Source: Balneolaceae bacterium (GTDB lineage Bacteria > Bacteroidota > Rhodothermia > Balneolales > Balneolaceae). Taken from it: DNA of 64,000 bases. The notes below the pieces were generated by a model. That model saw only the letters and a program-made list of their open reading frames with translations. It was not told the DNA's origin and ran no database searches. How positions within the stretch are numbered: the first letter of the stretch is position 1; each line of letters starts with the position of its first letter. Shown piece after piece: positions 36,378 through 45,090 of the stretch. The position numbers and the translations under genes were made by a program. Location of the stretch: positions 1,381,262 to 1,445,261 of the forward strand of contig JAEPQE010000001.1 of NCBI GenBank assembly GCA_017640665.1, written 5' to 3'.

Positions 36378-36408
36378 TTGACAATCTTTAAAGACATAGG
36401 TATTTTTG
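36378..36408 (+). promoter_or_regulatory. Promoter of the tRNA-tuf block
   Basis: TTG at 36378-36380 (as TTGACA) and TATTTTTG at 36401-36408, 20 bp apart: the same TTG-N20-TATTTTTG as ahead of queA. It ends 16 bp before the first tRNA. Confidence 0.75.
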
Positions 36409-36424
36409 GAGTCTTTCGCAAAAA

Positions 36425-36497
36425 GCCAGTGTAGCTCAGTTGGTAGAGCAACGGTTTTGTAAACCGTCGGTCATCGGTTCAAATCCGGTCACTGGCT
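36425..36497 (+). tRNA. tRNA-Thr (anticodon TGT)
   Basis: Full cloverleaf: acceptor GCCAGTG pairs with CACTGGC, D-loop AGCTCAGTTGGTAGAGC, anticodon loop TTTGTAA with TGT, T-loop GGTTCAAATCC. CCA is not encoded. Confidence 0.97.
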
Positions 36498-36509
36498 CTT
36501 TCTGTGAAT

Positions 36510-36592
36510 GGGGAGATACCAAAGCGGCCAACTGGGGCAGACTGTAAATCTGTTGTCTTACGACTTCGTAGGTTCGAATCCTGCTCTCCCCA
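36510..36592 (+). tRNA. tRNA-Tyr (anticodon GTA)
   Basis: Acceptor GGGGAGA pairs with TCTCCCC, discriminator A. Anticodon GTA lies in CAGACTGTAAATCTG. The long variable arm (class II) is present, and the T-loop is GGTTCGAATCC. Length is 83 nt. Confidence 0.97.
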
Positions 36593-36609
36593 CATTGACA
36601 TATTGACAA

Positions 36610-36682
36610 GCGAGCGTAACTCAATTGGTAGAGTGTCAGCCTTCCAAGCTGAATGTTGCCGGTTCGATCCCGGTCGCTCGCT
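36610..36682 (+). tRNA. tRNA-Gly (anticodon TCC)
   Basis: Acceptor GCGAGCG pairs with CGCTCGC, discriminator T. Anticodon stem TCAGC/GCTGA holds loop CTTCCAA with TCC. T-loop GGTTCGATCCC. Confidence 0.97.
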
Positions 36683-36694
36683 CAAAAAAACTAA

Positions 36695-36766
<72 letters not shown>

Positions 36767-36824
36767 CTGTTGTTGGTAGATGCGGAAAACAATTTTTTAA
36801 CAATACACATAATTAGATTTAATC

Positions 36825-38012
36825 ATGGCAAAAGAGACCTTTCAACGCACCAAGCCCCACGTGAATGTGGGAACCATTGGTCACGTAGATCACGGAAAGA
36901 CAACATTGACAGCGGCGATTACTACCGTAATGGCGAAGACCTACGGTGGAGTAGCGCAGGCGTTTGATCAGATTGACAACGCCCCGGAAGAGCGCGAGCG
37001 TGGGATTACCATTGCGACGGCGCATGTGGAGTATGAGTCAGACGCTCGTCACTACGCCCACGTAGACTGCCCGGGTCACGCCGACTATGTGAAGAACATG
37101 GTAACGGGTGCGGCTCAAATGGATGGAGCTATTTTAGTAGTAGCTGCCACGGATGGTCCTATGCCACAGACCCGCGAGCACATCCTGCTAGCCCGTCAGG
37201 TAGGAGTGCCTCAGATCGTGGTATTCATGAACAAAGTTGACCTGGTAGACGATGAAGAACTTCTGGAGCTGGTAGAGCTTGAAGTACGTGAGTTACTCTC
37301 GAGCTACGAGTTTGACGGAGACGATATTCCTGTGATCCAGGGATCAGCCCTTGGCGCCCTGAACGGGGAAGCGCAGTGGGAAGAGAAAATTGTAGAGTTA
37401 ATCACTGCGGTTGACGAGACCATTCCAACGCCGGAGCGTGATGTAGACAAGCCATTCCTGATGCCGGTAGAAGATGTATTCAGTATTACTGGACGTGGAA
37501 CCGTAGCAACAGGTCGTATCGAGCGTGGTGTTCTAAAGCTGAACGATGAGATCGAGATCGTAGGGATTGTAGAAGATCCGTTAAAGAGTGTGGTAACCGG
37601 AATCGAAATGTTCCGAAGATTACTTGATCAGGGACAAGCGGGTGACAATGCAGGTATTCTGCTTCGGGGAATCAACAAAGAGCAGATTCAGCGTGGAATG
37701 GTATTGTGTAAGCCAGGCTCGATCAACCCACACAAGAAGTTTGAGTGTGAGGTATACGTACTATCGAAAGACGAAGGCGGGCGACACACGCCGTTCTTCA
37801 AAGGCTACCGCCCGCAGTTCTATTTCAGAACCACGGATGTGACCGGAGCGTGCGAGCTTCCATCCGGGGTAGAGATGGTAATGCCTGGGGATAATGTGAA
37901 GTTATCTGTGGAGCTCATCCAGCCGGTAGCGATGGAAGAAGGATTGCGATTTGCGATCCGTGAAGGAGGCCGTACCGTAGGTGCCGGTGTTGTAACTAAA
38001 ATCTTAGATTAA
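36825..38012 (+). CDS. tuf: Translation elongation factor Tu
   Basis: A 395-residue EF-Tu. GTPase motifs are [11 protein letters not shown] (residues 19-29), DCPGHADY and NKVDL. Domains 2 and 3 follow with [14 protein letters not shown] and the end [14 protein letters not shown]. It carries aminoacyl-tRNA to the ribosome. In several sampled stretches the gene is GC-richer than its neighbours (about 55 percent against 47 percent for rpoB/rpoC sample lines, by eye). It follows four tRNA genes and ends before a hairpin and tRNA-Trp. Confidence 0.98.
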   Translation: MAKETFQRTKPHVNVGTIGHVDHGKTTLTAAITTVMAKTYGGVAQAFDQIDNAPEERERGITIATAHVEYESDARHYAHVDCPGHADYVKNMVTGAAQMDGAILVVAATDGPMPQTREHILLARQVGVPQIVVFMNKVDLVDDEELLELVELEVRELLSSYEFDGDDIPVIQGSALGALNGEAQWEEKIVELITAVDETIPTPERDVDKPFLMPVEDVFSITGRGTVATGRIERGVLKLNDEIEIVGIVEDPLKSVVTGIEMFRRLLDQGQAGDNAGILLRGINKEQIQRGMVLCKPGSINPHKKFECEVYVLSKDEGGRHTPFFKGYRPQFYFRTTDVTGACELPSGVEMVMPGDNVKLSVELIQPVAMEEGLRFAIREGGRTVGAGVVTKILD

Positions 38013-38040
38013 TCTGAGAAACATATTGACAGCACATCTG

Positions 38041-38066
38041 GAGTAGGTGACTTTGGTCGCCTACTC
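38041..38066 (+). terminator. Hairpin after tuf
   Basis: An 11-bp stem (GAGTAGGTGAC with GTCGCCTACTC, one G-U pair) and a TTTG loop, 28 bp after the tuf stop. The T-run after it is poor, so it may be a partial terminator or a processing signal ahead of tRNA-Trp. Confidence 0.65.
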
Positions 38067-38078
38067 TTGTGTGTATCT

Positions 38079-38151
38079 ACGGGTGTAGCTCAGTTGGTAG
38101 AGCACTGGTCTCCAAAACCAGGTGTCGGGAGTTCGAGTCTCTCCACCCGTG
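38079..38151 (+). tRNA. tRNA-Trp (anticodon CCA)
   Basis: Acceptor ACGGGTG pairs with CACCCGT, discriminator G. Anticodon stem CTGGT/ACCAG with loop CTCCAAA, giving CCA. T-loop AGTTCGAGTCT. It sits between tuf and secE as in many bacteria. Confidence 0.97.
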
Positions 38152-38172
38152 CAAACATATTAGTACTGTAAC

Positions 38173-38355
38173 ATGGAAAAAATCATAAATTTTTTTGAGA
38201 GTGTTGGTAACGAGTTCAAGAAAGTGTCTTGGCCAACTCAGAAGGAATTAGTAGACAATACAATTATTGTAGTGGTATTCTCGATCATTATATCCGCATT
38301 TATTTTCGGTGTTGATCAGGTGTACAGCACAGTACTAGAAGCTATTTATCAATAA
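38173..38355 (+). CDS. secE: Preprotein translocase subunit SecE
   Basis: A 60-residue single-span SecE: an amphipathic head FFESVGNEFKKVSWPTQKEL with the family SWPT turn, then one membrane helix (about 30-55). It clamps SecY in the translocon. The stop overlaps the nusG start by one base (TAATG). Confidence 0.95.
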   Translation: MEKIINFFESVGNEFKKVSWPTQKELVDNTIIVVVFSIIISAFIFGVDQVYSTVLEAIYQ

Positions 38356-38909
38356 TGAGTAAAGAACTAGAACATGGCTGGTATGTGGTTCGCTGCTTTT
38401 CCAGTCATGAAAAAAAAGTAAAAGAGTTTCTCGATCGTGAAATCGAAGACCAGGATTTGGGCGACAAGATCATTGACGTTCTTGTTCCAACCGAAACTGT
38501 GGTTGAAATTCGCGGTGGAAAGAAACGAACCAGAGAGAAGAATTTCTTTCCGGGATACATTTTAGTGAATACTCATTATGACGAAGAGGTAAATAACCTC
38601 ATACAAAGTGCACCGTCCTGTTTAGGATTTTTAAAAGGCAAGACTGATACGGTGCCCTCTCCGCTGAAAAAGCACGAAGTTCAACGCATCATTGGGCGAG
38701 TGCAAGAAGCTGGAGATGAATTACGGAATGTTGAAATTCCGTACAGCGAAGGCGACTTGGTAAAAGTAATATCCGGACCGTTTAAAGATTTTGATGGAAC
38801 GGTACAGGAAGTTAATCCAGAGAAATTAAAGCTCCGCGTTTTGGTGAGCATATTTGGACGACGTACCCCTGTGGAAGTGGATGTGAATCAAGTCGAGTCC
38901 GCAACATAA
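38355..38909 (+). CDS. nusG: Transcription termination/antitermination protein NusG
   Basis: A 184-residue NusG. The NGN domain begins WYVVRCFSSHEKKVKEFL and has FFPGYILVNTHYDEEVNNLI. The KOW domain is present at the end (EGDLVKVISGPFKDFDGTVQEVNPEKLKLRV). It binds RNA polymerase and couples to ribosomes or Rho. One-base overlap with secE and position before rplK are canonical. Confidence 0.97.
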   Translation: MSKELEHGWYVVRCFSSHEKKVKEFLDREIEDQDLGDKIIDVLVPTETVVEIRGGKKRTREKNFFPGYILVNTHYDEEVNNLIQSAPSCLGFLKGKTDTVPSPLKKHEVQRIIGRVQEAGDELRNVEIPYSEGDLVKVISGPFKDFDGTVQEVNPEKLKLRVLVSIFGRRTPVEVDVNQVESAT

Positions 38910-38985
38910 AGAACCTAGTTGATGCAACACTAGCTATTACGCGATAAACTGAAGTTATATAAATAGATTAGGATCCTGAAAATCC

Positions 38986-39417
38986 ATGGCTAAAAAAGTT
39001 GAAAGAATCCTGAAGCTCCAAATTGTTGGTGGACAGGCAAACCCTGCTCCCCCTGTAGGACCGGCGCTCGGTCAGGCAGGTATCAACATTATGGAGTTTT
39101 GCAAAGCCTTTAATGCTAAGACTCAGGACAAAGCCGGAACGGTTATCCCTGTTGAGATTACTGTGTTCGCGGATAAGTCTTTTACATTTAAGACAAAAAC
39201 CCCGCCAGCACCTGTACTTCTCAAAAAGGCAGCGAAAATCAAATCCGGCTCAGGCGAACCAAACCGTGTTAAAGTGGGAACGGTAACCTGGAGCCAATGC
39301 AAAGAAATTGCGGAGGAGAAAATGGAGGACTTAAACGCGTTCGACGTTGAAGCTGCTGCAGAAATGATTGCAGGAACGGCTCGTAGTATGGGTCTTAGAG
39401 TTAATCGCGACAGGTAA
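38986..39417 (+). CDS. rplK: 50S ribosomal protein L11
   Basis: A 143-residue L11: [30 protein letters not shown] at the N terminus (rRNA/IF2-side domain) and an RNA-binding C-terminal domain ending [11 protein letters not shown]. It forms the GTPase-associated centre with 23S rRNA. The 76-bp gap after nusG shows no fold I can identify, though L1 leaders often lie here. Confidence 0.98.
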   Translation: MAKKVERILKLQIVGGQANPAPPVGPALGQAGINIMEFCKAFNAKTQDKAGTVIPVEITVFADKSFTFKTKTPPAPVLLKKAAKIKSGSGEPNRVKVGTVTWSQCKEIAEEKMEDLNAFDVEAAAEMIAGTARSMGLRVNRDR

Positions 39418-39431
39418 AGGAAATAGAACTC

Positions 39432-40133
39432 ATGGCAAAAAGAGGAAAAAAATATGAACAGGCCGCAGCGCTGGTAAATCCGGAGTTGGAATATACTTTG
39501 GAAGAAGCTTGTGACCTTGTTAAAAAAACATCGAGCACCAATTTTGATGCTTCTGTCGATATCGATATCCGTTTGGGTGTTGATCCTCGACATGCAGATC
39601 AAATGGTACGTGGAACTGTGAGTTTGCCTCACGGAACCGGTAAAGAAGTTCGGGTTTTGGCTCTCGTAAACGAGGCTAAACAAGGCGAAGCTACTGAAGC
39701 TGGCGCAGACTTTGTAGGTCTGGATGAATATATCGCAAAAATTGAAGAAGGCTGGGCGGAAATCGACGTGATTATCGCTACGCCGGATGTAATGGGCAAA
39801 CTCGGTAAGCTTGGACGCTTTTTAGGTCCTCGTGGATTGATGCCAAACCCCAAAAGTGGAACTGTAACAATGGATGTGGCTGCTGCTGTAAAGCAGGTTA
39901 AAGCCGGTCAGATTGATTTCCGTGTTGATAAAGCCGGAATCCTCCATACATCTGTTGGTAAAGTAAGTTTCGGAGCTAGCGACCTGAAAGAAAATGCAGA
40001 AGCATTTCTTCAGACTGTGATGCGAATGAAGCCTGCTTCTGCGAAAGGTATTTACGTGAAAAGCGTATACATGAGCAGCACGATGGGACCAAGCATTCCG
40101 ATAAGCAGAACCGCAGTTACATCTCTTAATTAG
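39432..40133 (+). CDS. rplA: 50S ribosomal protein L1
   Basis: A 233-residue L1 with [51 protein letters not shown] and the late [18 protein letters not shown]. It forms the mobile L1 stalk and represses its own operon in many bacteria. The gene is 14 bp after rplK. Confidence 0.98.
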   Translation: MAKRGKKYEQAAALVNPELEYTLEEACDLVKKTSSTNFDASVDIDIRLGVDPRHADQMVRGTVSLPHGTGKEVRVLALVNEAKQGEATEAGADFVGLDEYIAKIEEGWAEIDVIIATPDVMGKLGKLGRFLGPRGLMPNPKSGTVTMDVAAAVKQVKAGQIDFRVDKAGILHTSVGKVSFGASDLKENAEAFLQTVMRMKPASAKGIYVKSVYMSSTMGPSIPISRTAVTSLN

Positions 40134-40146
40134 GAGGAATTAAATT

Positions 40147-40668
40147 ATGCCAACTGCAGAAAAGAAAGCAGTTTTAGATGAAATCGCAGAAAGACTGAAT
40201 AGTGCTAACGCCATCTATGTTACCAACTATTCCGGAATGTCTGTAGATGAAGCTAACGAGCTGCGTGGTGCATTTCGTAAGGGAAATGTCTTCTTCAAAG
40301 TATATAAAAACAAACTGATGAAACTTGCTATGCAAGAGGTTGGAGGTTACGACTCTGTAATTCCATCTCTTAACGAGCAAAATGCATTCGCATTTGTTGA
40401 AGAAGAATTATCTGCACCTGCAAAGGTTTTAAAAGATTTTATCAAGGACAATAATAAGCCGCAATTTAAAGGAGCCATCGTTGATGGCGAATTTTATGGC
40501 GAGGACAAGCTTGAAGCGCTTGCCGCAATGAAATCTAAAAATGAGATCATTGGCGATATCCTTGGTTTACTTGCTGCCCCAATGTCGAATGTACTTGGTG
40601 CTCTGAACTCGCAGGGATCTAACCTTGTCGGTGCTGTAAAAGCAATCGCTGAAAAAGGCGAAAATTAA
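40147..40668 (+). CDS. rplJ: 50S ribosomal protein L10
   Basis: A 173-residue L10: N-terminal RNA-binding part (AIYVTNYSGMSVDEANELRGAFR, YKNKLMKLAMQEV) and a C-terminal helix for L7/L12 dimers. It starts with a strong AGGAGG site 13 bp after rplA. Confidence 0.97.
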   Translation: MPTAEKKAVLDEIAERLNSANAIYVTNYSGMSVDEANELRGAFRKGNVFFKVYKNKLMKLAMQEVGGYDSVIPSLNEQNAFAFVEEELSAPAKVLKDFIKDNNKPQFKGAIVDGEFYGEDKLEALAAMKSKNEIIGDILGLLAAPMSNVLGALNSQGSNLVGAVKAIAEKGEN

Positions 40669-40718
40669 CCCCTTATATCAACTAAGAATTTTACTTAAAA
40701 AAACAACTGGAGATAAAA

Positions 40719-41099
40719 ATGGCTGACGTTAACAAACTAGCTGAAGAGCTTGTCAACCTAACTATCAAAGAAGCTAACGAACTTGCTAAAGTTCTCGAAG
40801 AAGAATACGATATCAAACCTGCTGCTGCAGCTGTTGCTGTAGCCGGACCTGCTGGTGGTGGAGACGCTGCTGGTGGAGCTGAAGAAAAAACTGAGTTTGA
40901 TGTAGTTCTTGAGTCTGCTGGAGCTAAGAAAATCGCTGTAATTAAAGAAGTACGCGGTATTACTGGCTTAGGTCTTAAAGAAGCTAAGGAACTAGTAGAC
41001 GGCGCTCCTAATACCATTAAGGAAGCTGTTGCTAAAGACGAAGCTGAAGAGATCAAAGGAAAGCTTGAAGAAGCTGGAGCAACTGTAGAGCTCAAATAA
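40719..41099 (+). CDS. rplL: 50S ribosomal protein L7/L12
   Basis: A 126-residue L7/L12: an N-terminal helical dimer part, an Ala/Gly-rich hinge ([23 protein letters not shown], written here only as its region about residues 33-55), then the factor-binding domain with [15 protein letters not shown]. It recruits translation GTPases. It lies 50 bp after rplJ and before two hairpins. Confidence 0.98.
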   Translation: MADVNKLAEELVNLTIKEANELAKVLEEEYDIKPAAAAVAVAGPAGGGDAAGGAEEKTEFDVVLESAGAKKIAVIKEVRGITGLGLKEAKELVDGAPNTIKEAVAKDEAEEIKGKLEEAGATVELK

Positions 41100-41122
41100 G
41101 CACTTTGTTTACATTTCGTTGG

Positions 41123-41152
41123 TAGCCAATGTCGTGAAAACGGCATTGGCTA
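41123..41152 (+). promoter_or_regulatory. Hairpin in the rplL-rpoB gap (attenuator or processing site)
   Basis: A 13-bp stem with one U-G pair (TAGCCAATG-T-CGT with ACG-G-CATTGGCTA) capped by a GAAA tetraloop. No T-run follows, so it resembles the RNase III/attenuator stem between rplL and rpoB in E. coli more than a terminator. Confidence 0.65.
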
Positions 41153-41170
41153 TTGGCGTCTATATCATTT

Positions 41171-41195
41171 AACCCCTGAGTTTTCAAGGGTTTTT
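41171..41195 (+). terminator. Terminator-like attenuator ahead of rpoB
   Basis: AACCC-c-TGA pairs with TCA-a-GGGTT (one mismatch) around GTTT, followed by TTT. It ends 40 bp before the rpoB start. Partial termination here would lower rpoBC relative to ribosomal genes, as known in other bacteria. Confidence 0.6.
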
Positions 41196-41234
41196 ACTGT
41201 ACAATCACCCTTCAACTAAAAGGAGAGGTTCCTT

Positions 41235-44200
41235 TTGAGCAAGAAGATGCAAATTATTCCTAATACGGAACGCCAATCTTTTGGGCGCACACAACATGTT
41301 TTAGACTATCCGGATTTTCTGGATATCCAATTAGAGTCTTTCGAAAATTTCGTACAACTTGATATCGCTCCTAACGAGCGTGCAAATCAAGGGCTGCAAC
41401 GAATCTTTAACGAGAATTTCCCAATACAGGATACTCGAGAGACTCACATTCTTGAATTTCTTTATTTCAATGTTGACGTGCCCCGTTACACAATTAAAGA
41501 ATGCCAGGATCGTGGCTTAACTTATTCGGTACCATTGAAAGCAAAACTTCGTCTATCATCTGTGGATGACAGCGACGAAGCCAGCGAAACCATCGAACAG
41601 GAAGTTTTCTTAGGAGACCTTCCCTGGATGACCAATCGTGGTACTTTTATCATTAATGGGGCTGAACGAGTTATCGTAAGCCAGTTACACCGTTCACCTG
41701 GTGTATTCTTTGGCCAGTCTGTTCACCCGAATGGTACACAATTATATTCCGCGCGGGTTATTCCATTTAAAGGATCATGGATTGAATTTACTACCGACAT
41801 CCGTGACGTACTTTGGGCATACATCGACCGAAAGAAAAAGATTCCGGCAACTACTCTGCTTCGAGCATTAGGATATTCTTCTGATATTGAGTTGCTAAGC
41901 TTGTTCGAACTTTCTGATGAAATTAAGTTCGGAACTAAGGCAGACTACAACAAGAAGCTGGTTGATCAGCGTCTTGCTCAGAACATCATCGTTGAAGAAA
42001 TGGAAGAAGTAGTTGACGATGAAACCGGTGAAGTAACCGAAGCACTCAATAGAAAGGTAATTTTCGAACGTGATCACAAGCTCACAGAAGATGATTACGG
42101 CATGTTGAAAGAAGCGGAAGTTAAAACGGTTCTTGTACAGAAAATCACTGCTGAAGAATCTGAGCGTTCTGTAGTAATGAATACGCTTAGAAAAGATCCA
42201 ACCTGGGATGAGCACTCTGCACTTGGTGAAGTTTATCAACAAATTCGTTCTGGCGAAATGCCGGATCCGGAAACCTCACGTGCAATCCTTGAACGATTGT
42301 TCTTCAGTGATAAAAAATATGATCTTGGTGAAGTAGGTCGTTACCGACTTAATAAAAGACTTCGCCTTGACGATACTGATGTTCAATATCTAACAAAAGA
42401 AGACATTGTAGCCATCATTAAAGAGGTTATTCGTCTTAAGAATATGAAATCTCAGGTTGATGATATTGATCACCTGAGTAACAGACGTATCAGAACTGTA
42501 GGGGAGCAACTTGGTCAGCAATTCGCGATCGGTCTCGCCCGTATGGCACGTACCATCAAAGAGAGAATGAACTCTCGGGATGCTGAGCAGTTGACACCAC
42601 AGGACCTAGTGAACGCACGTACTATTTCGAGTGTAATCAACACGTTCTTTGGTACCAATCAGCTTTCTCAGTTCATGGATCAAACAAACCCACTTGCGGA
42701 GTTGACGCACAAGCGTCGTATGTCAGCGCTTGGCCCTGGTGGTTTGACTCGTGAACGTGCTGGTTTTGAGGTTCGTGATGTACATTATACTCACTACGGT
42801 CGTCTGTGTCCGATTGAAACCCCGGAAGGTCCAAACATTGGTTTGATATCTTCTCTGTGTATCCACGCAAAAGTGAATGACTTCGGGTTTATCGAAACTC
42901 CTTATCGAAAAGTGAAAGATGGTAAAGTGAGTAAGTCGGTTGAGTATCTTGCTGCTGAGCAAGAAGATGAGACGGTAATTGCTCAGGCGAATGCTGAACT
43001 CGACGACAAAGGAATGTTTAAAAACGAGATGGTTTTCTCTCGTATGCGCGAAGGTAACTACAACAATGCGCGAAAGGATGAAATCGAATATATGGACGTT
43101 GCTACCAACCAGATTACTTCGTTGGCAGCAGCATTGATTCCATTTATTGAGCATGATGATGCAAACCGTGCTTTGATGGGCTCTAACATGCAGCGTCAGG
43201 CCGTTCCTCTGCTTCGCCCTGAAGCACCTGTAGTTGGAACCGGTCTGGAGCATCGTGCTGCGCGAGATTCGCGAGCTATTGTTACTGCAGAAGCTAACGG
43301 TGAAGTAGTATATGTAAGCGCAACGGAAGTTCGTGTTAAATACGAGCGAAGTGAAACCGAGCAACACTGTTATTTTGATGGTGGTATTAAATCCTACAAG
43401 CTGGAGAAGTTTACCAGAACGAATCAGGATACGGCTACTAACCAGCGACCAATTGTTAAAGTTGGGGACAAGGTTAAAAAAGGTCAGGCAATTGTTGATG
43501 GTTGTTCTACTGATGGTGGAGAGCTTGCTCTTGGTCGTAACCTGCTTGTGGCATTCATGCCTTGGAGAGGATATAACTTTGAGGATGCGATTGTAATTTC
43601 CGAGCGTATCGTTCAGGAAGATATTTACACCTCTATTCACGTAACAGAATTCGAGCAACAGGTACGAGACACCAAGCGTGGTGAAGAAGAGCTGACTCGT
43701 GAGATTCCAAACGTAAGTGAAGAAGCTACTCGTAATCTGAATGAGCAGGGAATGATTCGCGTAGGTGCGAAAATCAATCCAGGTGACATTCTTGTTGGTA
43801 AAATCACTCCAAAAGGGGAAACAGATCCAACTCCTGAAGAGAAATTGCTTCGTGCAATCTTTGGTGATAAAGCGGGAGATGTAAAAGATGCTTCACTGAA
43901 AACACCTCCGGGCGTTTCGGGAACAGTTATCAATACCAAGCTATTCAGCCGTAAGCGTGATGAGCTCGTTTCAAGAAAAGAAGAAAAGAAACGCGTTGAG
44001 CAGGAGCAAGAGCGTCATGCTCAAAAACTTGCTGAATTGAATCAGCAATGGGCGGATAAGATGTACTCACTACTGCGTGATAAAACTTCTCCCGGTGTTC
44101 TTGATTACAGCAACTATGAGCTTATTCCGAAAGGTGAGAAGTACAAGAAATCTGTATTCGAAGAAATTGATCCTGTAAACATCAATGAAAATATTGATTG

Positions 44201-45059
44201 GGCGACAGACAAAGACCTTGTTGAGCATGTTAAATTGTTGTTCCATAATTACAGAGAGCTTCGTCGTGAAATCGATAGTGAAGCGAAGAGAAGAACATTT
44301 GCGATTCAGGTAGGAGACGAGCTTCCTCCGGGAATCATCCAGAAAGCCAAAGTTTACATTGCTAAAAAGCGTAAACTACAGGTAGGCGATAAGATGGCGG
44401 GTCGCCACGGTAATAAAGGTGTTGTTGCTAAAATTGTACCGGTTGAAGATATGCCATTCATGGAAGACGGCACCCCGGTAGACATCTGTCTGAACCCACT
44501 TGGTGTACCTTCTCGTATGAACCTTGGTCAGATTTACGAAACCATTCTGGGATGGGCAGCGAAAAAGCTTGGAACCACATTTGCTTCACCAATTTTTGAT
44601 GGTGCAAGCATGGATGATGTGAAAGAACAGCTTCGTGCAGCAGGTCTTCCGGAAGATGGTCGTGTTAACCTTTATGACGGTAGAAGTGGAGAGCCATTCT
44701 CTCAGAAAACTACAGTCGGTTACATCTACATGATCAAACTGAATCACTTGGTTCAGGACAAGATGCACTCCCGTTCAATCGGGCCATACTCGCTGATTAC
44801 ACAGCAACCATTGGGCGGTAAAGCTCAGTTTGGTGGCCAGCGACTTGGTGAGATGGAGGTTTGGGCACTGTATGCATATGGTGCTTCCAGCATCCTGAAA
44901 GAAATGCTCACTGTAAAAAGTGATGACGTAAAAGGGCGTTCCAAAGTTTATGAAGCCATTGTAAAAGGTGAAAACCTTCCTGATGGAGACGTGCCGGAAT
45001 CATTCAAGGTATTACTACGAGAGCTTATGGGTCTCGGTCTTGAAATCCACTTAGACTAA
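41235..45059 (+). CDS. rpoB: DNA-directed RNA polymerase subunit beta (TTG start)
   Basis: A 1274-residue beta subunit. The rifampicin-pocket segment NQLSQFMDQTNPLAELTHKR is wild-type-like, then SALGPGGLTRERAGFEVRDV, PIETPEGPNIGLI, and GDKMAGRHGNKGVV in the catalytic part. The TTG at 41235 is chosen because AGGAGAGG at 41221-41228 is well placed; the first ATG is four codons in. Length is normal for the phylum. It is separated from rpoC by 31 bp. Confidence 0.97.
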   Translation: MSKKMQIIPNTERQSFGRTQHVLDYPDFLDIQLESFENFVQLDIAPNERANQGLQRIFNENFPIQDTRETHILEFLYFNVDVPRYTIKECQDRGLTYSVPLKAKLRLSSVDDSDEASETIEQEVFLGDLPWMTNRGTFIINGAERVIVSQLHRSPGVFFGQSVHPNGTQLYSARVIPFKGSWIEFTTDIRDVLWAYIDRKKKIPATTLLRALGYSSDIELLSLFELSDEIKFGTKADYNKKLVDQRLAQNIIVEEMEEVVDDETGEVTEALNRKVIFERDHKLTEDDYGMLKEAEVKTVLVQKITAEESERSVVMNTLRKDPTWDEHSALGEVYQQIRSGEMPDPETSRAILERLFFSDKKYDLGEVGRYRLNKRLRLDDTDVQYLTKEDIVAIIKEVIRLKNMKSQVDDIDHLSNRRIRTVGEQLGQQFAIGLARMARTIKERMNSRDAEQLTPQDLVNARTISSVINTFFGTNQLSQFMDQTNPLAELTHKRRMSALGPGGLTRERAGFEVRDVHYTHYGRLCPIETPEGPNIGLISSLCIHAKVNDFGFIETPYRKVKDGKVSKSVEYLAAEQEDETVIAQANAELDDKGMFKNEMVFSRMREGNYNNARKDEIEYMDVATNQITSLAAALIPFIEHDDANRALMGSNMQRQAVPLLRPEAPVVGTGLEHRAARDSRAIVTAEANGEVVYVSATEVRVKYERSETEQHCYFDGGIKSYKLEKFTRTNQDTATNQRPIVKVGDKVKKGQAIVDGCSTDGGELALGRNLLVAFMPWRGYNFEDAIVISERIVQEDIYTSIHVTEFEQQVRDTKRGEEELTREIPNVSEEATRNLNEQGMIRVGAKINPGDILVGKITPKGETDPTPEEKLLRAIFGDKAGDVKDASLKTPPGVSGTVINTKLFSRKRDELVSRKEEKKRVEQEQERHAQKLAELNQQWADKMYSLLRDKTSPGVLDYSNYELIPKGEKYKKSVFEEIDPVNINENIDWATDKDLVEHVKLLFHNYRELRREIDSEAKRRTFAIQVGDELPPGIIQKAKVYIAKKRKLQVGDKMAGRHGNKGVVAKIVPVEDMPFMEDGTPVDICLNPLGVPSRMNLGQIYETILGWAAKKLGTTFASPIFDGASMDDVKEQLRAAGLPEDGRVNLYDGRSGEPFSQKTTVGYIYMIKLNHLVQDKMHSRSIGPYSLITQQPLGGKAQFGGQRLGEMEVWALYAYGASSILKEMLTVKSDDVKGRSKVYEAIVKGENLPDGDVPESFKVLLRELMGLGLEIHLD

Positions 45060-45090
45060 TCACTGTTAATTAAATTCGGAGGAAACACCC

